Shown here piece by piece: positions 10,094-19,566 of a DNA stretch of 33,274 nt. The notes under the pieces were generated by a model. It did no database searches. It was given only the letters and a program-made list of their open reading frames with translations, and was not told the DNA's origin. The position numbers and the translations under genes are program-made. Positions within the stretch are counted from its first letter, which is position 1. Each line of letters begins with the position of its first letter. Where the stretch lies: positions 1-33,274 of the forward strand of contig RFXS01000010.1 in the NCBI GenBank assembly GCA_009921465.1. The letters are read 5' to 3'. Origin of the DNA: Betaproteobacteria bacterium. GTDB lineage: Bacteria > Pseudomonadota > Gammaproteobacteria > Burkholderiales > Burkholderiaceae_C.

Positions 10094-10121
10094 AAAACGG
10101 CCCACCTCGGTGGGCCGTTTT
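10094..10121 (+). terminator. intrinsic terminator after rplY
   Basis: An 11-bp perfect stem, AAAACGGCCCA with TGGGCCGTTTT, closes a 6-nt loop CCTCGG. The stem itself ends in a T4 run. It lies 25 nt after the rplY stop and 24 nt before the pth start, so pth presumably has its own promoter. Confidence 0.85.
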
Positions 10122-10133
10122 GCTGAGGGGCCA

Positions 10134-10139
10134 GATAAT
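10134..10139 (+). promoter_or_regulatory. candidate pth -10 box (leaderless)
   Basis: GATAAT, ending exactly 6 nt before the pth ATG at 10146. It is the only -10-like hexamer between the rplY terminator and pth. The expected transcription start would coincide with the start codon. Any -35 would have to overlap the terminator stem, and no good match is seen there. Confidence 0.35.
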
Positions 10140-10145
10140 GCACAC

Positions 10146-10811
10146 ATGATCAAGTTGTTTGTGGGCCTGGGCAACCCAGGCACCGAGTATGAGCACACAC
10201 GCCACAACGCGGGCTTTTGGTGGGTGGATGCATTGGCGCGCCAGCTCAAGCTCAACTTGCAGCATGAGCGAAGCTACCAAGGTTTGATGGCACGCAGCCA
10301 GCTCGGCGGCCAAACCATCTGGCTGTTGGAGCCGCAAACCTTCATGAATGCCTCTGGCACATCGGTGGCCGCATTGGCGCGCTTTTACAAAATAGCGCCT
10401 GAACAAATTTTGGTGGTGCACGACGAGCTCGATGTGGTACCTGGCGAAGCCAAGCTCAAGCTCGGGGGCAGCCATGCTGGTCACAACGGTTTGCGCGACA
10501 TCCAAGCCAAGTTGGGCTCGGCCGACTTTTGGCGCTTGCGCCTGGGCATTGGCCACCCAGGGGTGAAGTCCGAGGTGATCCACTGGGTGCTGAAAAAACC
10601 CAGCCCCGATCAACGCGAATTGATTGACGCTTGCGTCACACGCAGCTTGCAAGCCACGGACGACTTGCTCAGCGGCGACTTCACCCGCGCCACACTGCGC
10701 ATCCACACCAGCAAACCGGCGCGCCCTAAACCGCCACGGCCCGCACAGGCCGCGCCACAAGATCCAACGCCCTCGCCCAAGCCAGCGTCACCTGACACGA
10801 CACCGTCTTGA
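10146..10811 (+). CDS. pth: peptidyl-tRNA hydrolase
   Basis: Releases tRNA from peptidyl-tRNAs dropped off the ribosome; 221 residues. The start [11 protein letters not shown], the catalytic His in [11 protein letters not shown] (about residue 21), the QTFMNASG loop and the HDELD segment (about 94-98) are all intact, followed by [12 protein letters not shown]. The core ends near residue 187. The last 34 residues or so are a Pro/Ala/Thr-rich, apparently disordered tail absent from E. coli Pth (194 residues). The start at 10146 gives the normal N-terminus; the open frame upstream runs through the terminator. No Shine-Dalgarno is near the ATG, and a GATAAT sits 6 nt upstream, so the mRNA may be leaderless. 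Confidence 0.96.
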   Translation: MIKLFVGLGNPGTEYEHTRHNAGFWWVDALARQLKLNLQHERSYQGLMARSQLGGQTIWLLEPQTFMNASGTSVAALARFYKIAPEQILVVHDELDVVPGEAKLKLGGSHAGHNGLRDIQAKLGSADFWRLRLGIGHPGVKSEVIHWVLKKPSPDQRELIDACVTRSLQATDDLLSGDFTRATLRIHTSKPARPKPPRPAQAAPQDPTPSPKPASPDTTPS

Positions 10812-10819
10812 TCGAGAAA

Positions 10820-10843
10820 CCAAGCCCCGCAGACTGGGCTTGG
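10820..10843 (-). terminator. weak terminator-like hairpin after the ferredoxin gene
   Basis: A perfect 8-bp stem (CCAAGCCC 10820-10827, GGGCTTGG 10836-10843) with an 8-nt loop. On the minus strand it is followed by TTTCTC, a poor U-tract. It sits 4 bp beyond the ferredoxin stop, in the 35-bp gap between convergent pth and the ferredoxin gene. Confidence 0.4.
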
Positions 10844-10846
10844 GCC

Positions 10847-11170
<324 letters not shown>

Positions 11171-11192
11171 TCAACATGCTTGCAGCCAACCA

Positions 11193-11867
11193 TCAGACCA
11201 CCGGTCGCAAGCGTTGCTTGAAGTTGGGTTGCTCGGGCAAACCATTCAAGTGCGCCGTATCGGCCCACACCAAAATCTCAGGCTGCTCGCCCACCCAGCG
11301 CAAATGGTTCAAGCCAACATTGGGAATATCACAGGTGCGCGGACCGTCCAGCGACAAAGCTTGGGCGCTGCGCCACAACATGTCCAGCACCCCGCCGTGG
11401 GTGACGACGACCAAGGTCTTGTCGGCATGGGTCTGTGCCAACTGACGCACCGCCTGGGACACGCGGGCATGGAACTGGCGAGTGCTCTCGCCACCGCCAG
11501 GGATGGCAAAGTCGGCATCGAACTGCAACCAGCGCCGCCACACATCGGCATGCGCGCGCTGAATGTCGGCCGATAGCAAACCTTCAAACAAACCAAAATG
11601 CTGCTCGCGCAAAGGTGCATGGGCAGTGACGGGCAGTTGCAATGCTTGACCCAAGGTGGTTGCGGTTTGATGGGCACGTTGCAAGTCGCTGCTGACCAAA
11701 TGCAGGGGCTTGTCAAAACCACCTTTCCATTCTTGGCGCAAACGGTCCGCCAAGCGCTGGGCCTGGGTCAATCCCAGGTCATTGAGGGGCACATCAATTT
11801 GGCCTTGAAAGCGCAACTCGCGGTTCCAAGCGGTTTCGCCATGGCGCACCAAAAAAATATCTGACAT
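11193..11867 (-). CDS. histidine phosphatase superfamily protein (GpmB/CobC-like)
   Basis: A 224-residue member of the phosphoglycerate-mutase-like branch-1 histidine phosphatases. The phosphohistidine motif is RHGE at residues 8-11, with TAWN just after it; the second catalytic His is in VVVTHGGVLD at about residue 162. Family members hydrolyse sugar phosphates, alpha-ribazole phosphate or nucleotides; the substrate cannot be read from sequence. A cofactor-dependent mutase is less likely given the short length and this context. The ATG at 11867 lies 3 bp after the coaD stop, so the two are cotranscribed. Confidence 0.9.
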   Translation of the reverse strand: MSDIFLVRHGETAWNRELRFQGQIDVPLNDLGLTQAQRLADRLRQEWKGGFDKPLHLVSSDLQRAHQTATTLGQALQLPVTAHAPLREQHFGLFEGLLSADIQRAHADVWRRWLQFDADFAIPGGGESTRQFHARVSQAVRQLAQTHADKTLVVVTHGGVLDMLWRSAQALSLDGPRTCDIPNVGLNHLRWVGEQPEILVWADTAHLNGLPEQPNFKQRLRPVV

Positions 11868-11870
11868 GGT

Positions 11871-12365
11871 TCAGGTCGCGGCTTGCTTTTTGGCCATCAG
11901 TCGGCGCAACACCTCGGGGGTGACCCAAGGCTCGACCTCGCCACCGAGCAGGGTGATTTCACGCACCAAGGTGCTGGAGGTGTGTTGCTGGCTGGCCGAT
12001 GGGGCCATGAAAATGGTTTCCACCTCGGGCATGAGGTGGCGGTTCATGCCAGCCAATTGCTGTTCGTAATCAAAGTCGCTGACCGAGCGCACGCCGCGCA
12101 CCATGACCACACCGCCTTGGGCACGGACAAAGTCGCGCACCAGGCCTTCAAACGGGGCCACCCGCACCATGGCCAGCTTGGCCGTGGCCTCGCGCACCAT
12201 CTCCAACCGTTCATCCAGATTGAACAAGGTTTTTTTGTGGTGGGCCATGGCCACCCCCACCACCACCTGATCAAACAAAAAACAGGCGCGTTGAACCAAG
12301 TCCAAATGGCCCAAGGTGATGGGATCAAAGGTGCCGGGGTAAACCGCAATCACGGGTTGGCGCAT
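11871..12365 (-). CDS. coaD: phosphopantetheine adenylyltransferase
   Basis: Fourth step of CoA synthesis: 4'-phosphopantetheine plus ATP to dephospho-CoA; 164 residues, normal length. The nucleotidyltransferase motif T-x-G-H is at residues 17-20 in GTFDPITLGH. RGVRSVSDFDYE and the C-terminal SSTLVRE (the ISSTxVRE motif) are also present. A GTG at 12371 is in frame, but it overlaps the AGGAG at 12375-12371, which sits 5 nt before the ATG at 12365; the ATG is therefore the start. It begins 2 bp after the rsmD stop. Confidence 0.97.
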   Translation of the reverse strand: MRQPVIAVYPGTFDPITLGHLDLVQRACFLFDQVVVGVAMAHHKKTLFNLDERLEMVREATAKLAMVRVAPFEGLVRDFVRAQGGVVMVRGVRSVSDFDYEQQLAGMNRHLMPEVETIFMAPSASQQHTSSTLVREITLLGGEVEPWVTPEVLRRLMAKKQAAT

Positions 12366-12367
12366 GT

Positions 12368-12997
12368 TCACTCCTGTTGAATTGGGGCTGAATTATCCGC
12401 TGGGGCTTGGCTGGTTCGGGTCAGCAAATGGGCGTGCACCGCTCCGGCGCGCATGTGCCGCTGGAGCTGCCAACCCATGGGCTGTAATTGCGCATCTGCC
12501 CAAGCTTCACCGGCCTCCACATAGACCCGCCCACCTGGCTTGAGCACCGCCGCAGCTGCTTGCAAACTCGGGGCCAACAAACCACTGTCAAACGGGGGGT
12601 CTAAAAACACCAGGTCCCAACTGGCCGGGGCTTGCGCAAGCATGGCATTCAAACCATTGGCGCGTTGCACCAGCACTGCTGCGGCCTTGAGCTTTTCTTT
12701 GCTGGCCAACAGTTGCGCCACCAAAGCGGCATCGGTCTCACAAGCCACCACCTCTTTGGCACCGCGCGAAGCCGCTTCAAACGACAAGGCCCCGCTGCCG
12801 GCAAATGCGTCCAGACAGCGCCAACCGCTCAAGTCTTGTCCGAGCCAATTGAACAAGGTTTCGCGCACCCTGTCGGGCGTGGGACGCAGTCCGGGGCGGT
12901 CCAACACGCTGAGCTTGCTGCGCTTCCAGATGCCCCCAATGATGCGCACCTCGCCCGGGGCCTTGGCACGGCGATGCGCACTGGGTGCTTTGGCCAC
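12368..12997 (-). CDS. rsmD: 16S rRNA (guanine(966)-N2)-methyltransferase RsmD
   Basis: SAM-dependent methyltransferase that modifies G966 of 16S rRNA. It shows the RsmD opening EVRIIGGIWKRSKL, then RPTPDRVRETLFNWL, the SAM motif I LDAFAGSGALSFEA, and the catalytic DPPF tetrad in VFLDPPFDSGLL. The frame has no ATG near the expected N-terminus. I place the start at GTG 12997, 5 nt after the M16 stop, giving 209 residues (the family has about 180-200). The frame is open further upstream to 13144, but that part is a shadow of the M16 gene. It sits directly before coaD, as in many proteobacteria. Confidence 0.92.
   Translation of the reverse strand: MAKAPSAHRRAKAPGEVRIIGGIWKRSKLSVLDRPGLRPTPDRVRETLFNWLGQDLSGWRCLDAFAGSGALSFEAASRGAKEVVACETDAALVAQLLASKEKLKAAAVLVQRANGLNAMLAQAPASWDLVFLDPPFDSGLLAPSLQAAAAVLKPGGRVYVEAGEAWADAQLQPMGWQLQRHMRAGAVHAHLLTRTSQAPADNSAPIQQE
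12371..12375 (-). promoter_or_regulatory. ribosome binding site deciding the coaD start
   Basis: AGGAG on the minus strand, 5 nt before ATG 12365. It overlaps the alternative GTG start (12371-12369), which rules that start out. Confidence 0.7.
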
Positions 12998-13002
12998 GGG
13001 CT

Positions 13003-14324
13003 TCAGGGGGCACCCCCAACCACCACGGTCACCAAGCGATCGGGCTGGACTTTGCGCACAAACGCTTGGGCGATGTCTTGCACAGTCAAGGCTTGCACCT
13101 TTTGGGTCCAGGTGTCGAGGTAGTCCAAAGGCAATTGGTGCCAAGCGATGTTGGCCAGGTTGTCGAGCAGTTTGCGATTGCTGTCAATGCGCAGCGCAAA
13201 GCCCCCGTTGAGGTTGTCCTTGGCCGCTTGCAGCTCGGCCTCGGTGGGGCCTTTGTCAACAAATTCTTTCAACACCGAGCGGGCCACCTCGACCGCTTGG
13301 CGGGCTTGGTCGGGGCGGGTTTGCAGTCCGATGGCAAAGGGGCCCGCGTGCAAGCCGGGCGAAAAATAGCTGTACACGCTGTAGCTCAGGCCGCGTTTTT
13401 CACGCACTTGCTCGGTCAAACGCGACACGAAACCGCCGCCGCCCAACACATAGTTGCCCACGGTCAGGGCAAAAAAGTCGGGGTCATCGCGCTTGAACCC
13501 GGGCTGGCCCATGGTCACATGGGCCTGAGCGGATGCAAAGGGAATCAAAATTTCTTTGGCCTGTGACAAGGGCGCTACCTCCGCCACGGCGGGCAAGGCA
13601 GGGCATGCGGCGTTTGCGGGCAATCCAGCCAATAACTGGGTGACCCGTGTCTGCACCTGGGCACGGTCGAGCGCACCAACCACGCTGACCTTGGCGCGGC
13701 AAGTCTGGATGTGTTGGGCATGGAAGGCCTGCATATCGGCCACCGACAAAGCCGCCAAGCTCTCGGGCGTGGTTTGCTGTCCATAAGGGTGCGAGCCAAA
13801 CACCGCAGGCGTCCAGGCGCGGTCGGCCACCGTGGCCGGCTTGGTGAGTGACTCGCGCAAACTGGCGCTCCAGCGCTGGCGATCGCGTGCCCACACGTCG
13901 GCTGGAAACGCCGGATCGGCCAAATGCCGGGCAGCCAATTGAATGGCGGCGTCAAGCACATCCGGTCGCGTCAAGCTGCGCAAGGTAAAGCTCATCCGAT
14001 CGCTGCTGGCCGAGGCGGAGAACAAGGCCCCCCCGTCGGCCCAGGCATCGCCTATGGCGTTTTCGTCCATCGCGGGCGCGCCCCCACGGGCCAGGAGGCC
14101 TTTACCGATCATTTGTGCCGTGGCACTGGCCAAACCAACGCGACCGGCTGGGTCGCGCCGCCCACCGGCATCAAAATCTATTTGGATGTCTAACAAGGGC
14201 AGACCAGGGCTTTGAACCAAATAGACTTTGGCGCCATTGGGCAAGGTCCAGTGTTCAATCGGAATCGCGGCATGGGCCGCACCCGCCCACAGTGTCGCGC
14301 CCAACCACCAATGCAAGCAGCGCT

Positions 14325-14328
<4 letters not shown>
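13003..14328 (-). CDS. M16 family peptidase-like protein lacking the zinc motif
   Basis: A 441-residue periplasmic member of the M16B (pitrilysin/processing peptidase) family. A signal peptide is visible: MKRCLHWWLGATLWAGAAHA. The LPNGAKVYLV start matches the N-terminal M16 domain. The HxxEH position reads ASATAQMIGKG, so zinc ligands and the catalytic Glu are absent; the C-terminal domain GKRGLSYSVYSYF-like segment (EKRGLSYSVYSYF) is conserved. This is the pattern of the non-catalytic partner of a heterodimer. Its ATG overlaps the stop of the active paralogue (ATGA at 14328-14325), consistent with coupled, stoichiometric synthesis. The substrate is unknown. Confidence 0.9.
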
Positions 14329-15731
<1,403 letters not shown>

Positions 15732-15776
15732 AGAATGGGGACCACGCACACACTGAGCATTGCTCGATCCAACAAC

Positions 15777-15782
15777 TATATA
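15777..15782. promoter_or_regulatory. candidate symmetric -10, M16 / ftsY
   Basis: TATATA, self-complementary, in the 60-bp divergent spacer. It lies 9 nt before the ftsY ATG and about 45 nt before the M16 ATG. No strong -35 was found on either strand. Confidence 0.3.
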
Positions 15783-15791
15783 CCCAGCCGC

Positions 15792-16856
15792 ATGTTCAGT
15801 TTTTTCAAAAAGAGCAAAGCCACCGCCCCCGGTGGTGTCAATCTACCCGCCCCTGAGGCTTTGGCCGCCACGCCCAACGCAACCGCCCCCGACAACTCAG
15901 AGCGCGGTGGTTGGCTGCAACGTTTGCGCAAAGGTTTGGCCCGCACCGGCCAAGGTCTATCCCGCGTTTTCACTGGCGCTCGCGTGGACGCAGCCTTGTA
16001 TGAGGAATTGGAGTCTGCCCTGCTGATGGCCGACGCTGGTGTGGCGGCCACCGAACACCTGATGAAACGCCTGCAACAAGAGGTCCAGGCGCGTGGCATC
16101 ACCGACGCCAGCCAGGTCCAGACCCTGCTGGAAGATTTGTTGAGCGAGTTGCTCCAGCCCTTGGAGAAACCGCTGGAACTGGGCGCTGCCCACCCCAGTG
16201 TGATCATGGTCGCAGGGGTCAATGGGGCGGGAAAAACCACCAGCATTGGCAAACTCACCCGCCACCTGAGCCAAAGCGGGGCCAGTGTGTTGCTTGCGGC
16301 CGCTGACACCTTCAGGGCCGCCGCGCGCGAACAACTCGAGGTGTGGGCCGACCGCAGCCAGGTCGACATCGTCAGCCAATCTGGGGGCGACCCGGCTGCC
16401 GTGGCCTTTGATGCGGTCAGCGCGGGCAAAGCACGCGGCAAAGACGTGGTGATCGTCGACACGGCTGGGCGCTTGCCGACCCAAACCCATTTGATGGAAG
16501 AGTTAAAGAAAATCAAACGCGTGGTTCAAAAAGCCGATGCCACCGCGCCCCACGAGGTGCTGCTCGTCATCGACGGCAACACCGGGCAAAACGCCTTGGC
16601 CCAGGTGCTGGCGTTTGACCAAACATTGGGCTTGACTGGCTTGATCGTGACCAAACTCGACGGCACGGCCAAAGGTGGGGTGCTCGCCGCCATCGCCTTG
16701 TGGTCACGCGAACGCCAGCGCACTGGGGGCGTGGGCGTGCCGGTTTATTTCATTGGCGTGGGTGAAAGTTTGGAAGACCTTCAAACTTTCTCTGCACGCG
16801 AATTCGCGCAAGCCTTGCTGGGCACCCCATCGGCCCAAGCCCCTGCTGGCGGGTAA
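15792..16856 (+). CDS. ftsY: signal recognition particle receptor FtsY
   Basis: SRP GTPase that docks SRP-ribosome complexes at the inner membrane for cotranslational insertion; 354 residues. A short basic N-terminal region (MFSFFKKSK) precedes the helical N domain (about 40-130). The G domain has G1 GVNGAGKTT at 142-150, the insertion-box DTFRAAAREQL near 172-182, DTAGR at 223-227, and TKLDGTAKGG at 287-296. The acidic A domain is short compared with E. coli. ATG 15792 was chosen for its typical start; the frame is open upstream into the intergenic region. It is followed 203 bp later by rpoH on the same strand. Confidence 0.96.
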   Translation: MFSFFKKSKATAPGGVNLPAPEALAATPNATAPDNSERGGWLQRLRKGLARTGQGLSRVFTGARVDAALYEELESALLMADAGVAATEHLMKRLQQEVQARGITDASQVQTLLEDLLSELLQPLEKPLELGAAHPSVIMVAGVNGAGKTTSIGKLTRHLSQSGASVLLAAADTFRAAAREQLEVWADRSQVDIVSQSGGDPAAVAFDAVSAGKARGKDVVIVDTAGRLPTQTHLMEELKKIKRVVQKADATAPHEVLLVIDGNTGQNALAQVLAFDQTLGLTGLIVTKLDGTAKGGVLAAIALWSRERQRTGGVGVPVYFIGVGESLEDLQTFSAREFAQALLGTPSAQAPAGG

Positions 16857-16997
16857 ATCTGTCCACCTGCTGGGGCGAAGCGCAAGAGCCTCCCCAAAGG
16901 GGCGGGTCCTTGCGGGCACGATGCCCCATCAAATTAATCAATAAAACAACAATATCAACCACCGATACCAAGGGATAACCCTTGCAACACCGTGGCA

Positions 16998-17024
16998 TTG
17001 GCACTCTGACCAACAGAGTGCTAA
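16998..17024 (+). promoter_or_regulatory. CIRCE element (HrcA operator) upstream of rpoH
   Basis: Inverted repeat TTGGCACTC (16998-17006), 9-nt spacer, GAGTGCTAA (17016-17024). The CIRCE consensus is TTAGCACTC-N9-GAGTGCTAA, so 17 of 18 arm positions match and the spacer length is exact. HrcA binds this element and represses heat-shock genes, typically groESL and dnaK. Here it ends 35 nt before the rpoH start and overlaps its candidate promoter. Confidence 0.9.
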
Positions 17025-17027
17025 CAT
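16998..17027 (+). promoter_or_regulatory. candidate sigma70-type rpoH promoter overlapping CIRCE
   Basis: TTGGCA (16998-17003) is a 5/6 match to -35, followed by an 18-nt spacer and TAACAT (17022-17027), 4/6 for -10. The -35 is part of the left CIRCE arm and the -10 begins in the right arm. Bound HrcA would therefore block RNA polymerase. Transcription would start near 17034, leaving a leader of about 26 nt with an AGGAGA. Confidence 0.5.
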
Positions 17028-17059
17028 TCGCACCTAAGTATCCATTCAGGAGAAATGCC

Positions 17060-17992
17060 ATGACAGAACTTGCACTGAGCAGCCGCCCCATCAGCGTTGC
17101 CAATCCCTGGGCGCTGGTTCCACCTTTGGGCAACCTGGACGCCTATATCTCTGCGGTCAACCGCTTGCCCATGCTCACCTTGGAGCAAGAACAGGACTTT
17201 GCCCGCCAATGGCGCGAAAGCCAAGACGTGGCCTCGGCCGGCAAGCTGGTGCTGTCGCACTTGCGTTTGGTGGTGTCCATCTCCCGCCAATATCTGGGTT
17301 ATGGCCTGCCCCACGCCGACCTGATCCAAGAAGGCAATGTCGGCCTGATGAAAGCGGTCAAGCGCTTCGACCCCGAGCAAGGTGTGCGACTGGTCAGCTA
17401 CGCGATGCATTGGATCAAGGCCGAAATCCACGAATACATTTTGAAGAACTGGCGCATGGTCAAAGTGGCCACCACCAAAGCCCAGCGCAAACTGTTTTTC
17501 AACCTGCGCTCCATGAAGCAAGGCATGCGTGCCGATGTGAGCGACGCCAATGCTCACCGCCAAAGCTTGAGTCCAGAGCAAGTCGAACAGGTGGCAAGCA
17601 GCCTGCACGTCAAGCCCGAAGAGGTGCTGGAGATGGAAGCGCGCATGGCCGGTGGCGATGTGGTGCTCGACCCCAGCCCGGGCGATGATGGCGAGGACAC
17701 TTTTGGCCCCATCGCCTACCTCACCGATGTGCGCCACGAACCCACCGCAATGATGGAAGCGCACCAACGCGATGTGCTCTCCAGCGATGGCTTGGCCATG
17801 GCACTTGACACCTTGGACGCGCGCAGTCGGCGCATCGTCGAAGAGCGCTGGCTCAAGGTCAATGACGACGGCTCGGGTGGCATGACGCTGCACGATCTGG
17901 CCGCCGAATACGGGGTGAGCGCCGAGCGCATCCGTCAAATTGAGGTGGCGGCCATGAAAAAAATGAAAGCCAGTTTGGTGGAGTTCGCATAA
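17060..17992 (+). CDS. rpoH: RNA polymerase heat-shock sigma factor RpoH (sigma 32)
   Basis: Directs transcription of chaperone and protease genes; 310 residues (E. coli 284). Region 2 is well preserved: SHLRLVVSISRQYLGYGLPHADLIQEGNVGLMKA from about 66 to 99, then RFDPEQGVRLVSYAMHWIKAEI. The RpoH box QRKLFFNLR at 142-150 separates it from other group 3 sigmas. Region 4 ends with LHDLAAEYGVSAERIRQIE, a helix-turn-helix. ATG 17060 follows AGGAGA by 6 nt. An out-of-frame ATG at 17055 opens a two-codon ORF whose stop overlaps the rpoH ATG. A CIRCE element and promoter lie just upstream, so HrcA probably represses it. Confidence 0.97.
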   Translation: MTELALSSRPISVANPWALVPPLGNLDAYISAVNRLPMLTLEQEQDFARQWRESQDVASAGKLVLSHLRLVVSISRQYLGYGLPHADLIQEGNVGLMKAVKRFDPEQGVRLVSYAMHWIKAEIHEYILKNWRMVKVATTKAQRKLFFNLRSMKQGMRADVSDANAHRQSLSPEQVEQVASSLHVKPEEVLEMEARMAGGDVVLDPSPGDDGEDTFGPIAYLTDVRHEPTAMMEAHQRDVLSSDGLAMALDTLDARSRRIVEERWLKVNDDGSGGMTLHDLAAEYGVSAERIRQIEVAAMKKMKASLVEFA

Positions 17993-18010
17993 CCGCGCTG
18001 CACCCAGCGA

Positions 18011-18034
18011 AACGCCGCCCGAGGGCGGCGTTTT
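18011..18034 (+). terminator. intrinsic terminator after rpoH
   Basis: Stem AACGCCGCC / GGCGGCGTT with a CGAG loop, followed by a T-run ending at 18034. It is 18 nt after the rpoH stop. The AA at its left foot may also help stop the convergent sco transcript from the other side. Confidence 0.8.
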
Positions 18035-18064
18035 CATTGGCGGGGCGATGCCAATTGCGTCGCG

Positions 18065-18664
18065 TCAACTGCCTTGCAACAGGGCTGTCACATCTGAGCG
18101 CAAATCGGCCGTCGCCATATTGGGTCGGGTGAACAAGCGCAAACGACCTTTAGGGTCATAGATATAAAAACCAGCCAAGTGGTCCAGCGTGTAACTGGTG
18201 GGCGTGGGACCGGCCACTTTCTTGCGGTAAGCCTTGTAGTGCGTGACCACCACCTCCAACTCCTCGGGCGTGGGCACCAAGGCCAAAAAGCTCGGGTCGA
18301 AATTGCCCAAATAGGCTTTGAGCATGTCAGAGCTGTCCCGCTCCGGGTCCAAAGTCACAAACAAGCCTTGCACTTGTTCGCCTGGTGCACCAAGTTCGCG
18401 CTTGAGTTCTGCCAACTGGAACATGGCTGTGGGACACGCGTCCGGGCATTGGGTGTAGCCAAAAAAGAGCATCACCACCTTGCCTTTGAAATCCGCCAAG
18501 GTGCGGCGCTGACCCAGGTGATCTGTCAGCTCAAAGCCCAAGGCGTAGTCGGCACCGGTGAGGTCAAACGACTTGAACGCTGGCTTGGCCGGGGCACACG
18601 CAGCCAAGGCCAAGGCAGTGGCCACGAGGGATGCCAAAAAGCTTCTGCGGGCACATTCAGTCAT
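18065..18664 (-). CDS. SCO1/SenC/PrrC family copper chaperone lipoprotein
   Basis: Thioredoxin-fold protein that delivers copper to or reduces the CuA site of cytochrome oxidase subunit II; 199 residues. The N-terminus ARRSFLAS resembles a twin-arginine motif and runs into a lipobox LAAC with C23, so it is probably a membrane-anchored periplasmic lipoprotein. The copper ligands are C73 and C77 in YTQCPDACPT and H162 in TLDHLAGF. A GTG at 18679 overlapping the ctaB stop is an alternative start that adds 5 residues. It is last in the oxidase cluster. A second, divergent SCO-like protein is encoded at 20751-21443. Confidence 0.94.
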   Translation of the reverse strand: MTECARRSFLASLVATALALAACAPAKPAFKSFDLTGADYALGFELTDHLGQRRTLADFKGKVVMLFFGYTQCPDACPTAMFQLAELKRELGAPGEQVQGLFVTLDPERDSSDMLKAYLGNFDPSFLALVPTPEELEVVVTHYKAYRKKVAGPTPTSYTLDHLAGFYIYDPKGRLRLFTRPNMATADLRSDVTALLQGS

Positions 18665-18675
18665 GGCGGGTCCAC

Positions 18676-19566
18676 TCACAAATAATGGTCAATCAACAGG
18701 GCTGCAAACAACAAGCTCAGATGCACCAAGGAAAACTTGAATGTCTTGCGCGCCAACTCGTCCGAATACTGACGCCACAAGGCGTGCCCGTAATAACAAA
18801 ACATGGCGCTCAAAATGACCGCGCACACCAGATAAAACCAACCACTCATGCGGTATACAAAGGGCATCATGCAGGCGGCCAACAAGACCCAGGTGTATAG
18901 CAAAATTTGCAGTCGAGTGAATTCATTTCCATGGGTCACGGGCAGCATGGGCAAACCCGACTTGCGGTAGTCCTCCACCCGGTACAAAGCCAGCGCCCAA
19001 AAGTGCGGCGGCGTCCATAAAAATATGATGAGAAACAGCATCAAGGCTTCTGGCCCCACATCGCCCGTCATGGCCGCCCACCCCAGCACCGGGGGCATGG
19101 CCCCAGAAGCCCCACCAATCACGATGTTTTGCGGGGTCAGTGGCTTCAAAATCACGGTGTAAATCACCGCGTAACCCACAAAGGTGGCGAAGGTCAGCCA
19201 CATCGTCAAGGGGTTGACGTACACCCACAACAAGCCCGACCCCGCCATGCACAAGGCAGCAGAGAACAACAAAGTTTGGGCATTGCTCAACTCCCCTTTG
19301 GCCGTGGGTCGCCAAGCGGTGCGTCGCATGCGCGCATCAATGCTTTGTTCAACGATGCAGTTGAACGCAGCGGCCGCACCGGCCACCAACCAAATGCCCA
19401 AGCAAGCCACGATCCCCAAACGCACTTCGGCCCAAGTGGGCACGCCAGGCACTGCCAGCACCATGCCAATGAGGGCACAAAAAACGATCAGCTGAATCAC
19501 ACGCGGCTTGGTCAAGGCCTGAAACTGCCGCCAGCGCTGGCCAAAGGTGAACACCGGCTCCATCAT
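18676..19566 (-). CDS. ctaB: protoheme IX farnesyltransferase (heme O synthase)
   Basis: Integral membrane prenyltransferase that adds farnesyl to heme B, giving heme O; 296 residues. The family start [15 protein letters not shown] is seen near residue 15. The active-site region [19 protein letters not shown] shows the conserved NxxxDxxxD-like pattern as N-x-x-x-E-x-x-x-D, and later [20 protein letters not shown] and the [16 protein letters not shown] segment are typical. About nine hydrophobic segments are visible. Two ATGs start the protein (19566, 19563); the first overlaps the ctaA stop (ATGA), so heme O synthase and heme A synthase are coupled. The 3' end overlaps the alternative sco start. 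Confidence 0.96.
   Translation of the reverse strand: MMEPVFTFGQRWRQFQALTKPRVIQLIVFCALIGMVLAVPGVPTWAEVRLGIVACLGIWLVAGAAAAFNCIVEQSIDARMRRTAWRPTAKGELSNAQTLLFSAALCMAGSGLLWVYVNPLTMWLTFATFVGYAVIYTVILKPLTPQNIVIGGASGAMPPVLGWAAMTGDVGPEALMLFLIIFLWTPPHFWALALYRVEDYRKSGLPMLPVTHGNEFTRLQILLYTWVLLAACMMPFVYRMSGWFYLVCAVILSAMFCYYGHALWRQYSDELARKTFKFSLVHLSLLFAALLIDHYL

Noticed and set aside
15755-15765. GAGCA-T-TGCTC palindrome between the M16 gene and ftsY as an operator
   Set aside because: Five-bp arms are expected by chance in a few kilobases, and no matching known site or second copy was seen.
16892-16902. CCCC-AAA-GGGG hairpin after ftsY as a terminator
   Set aside because: Four-bp stem with a 3-nt loop and no T-run; too weak to call.
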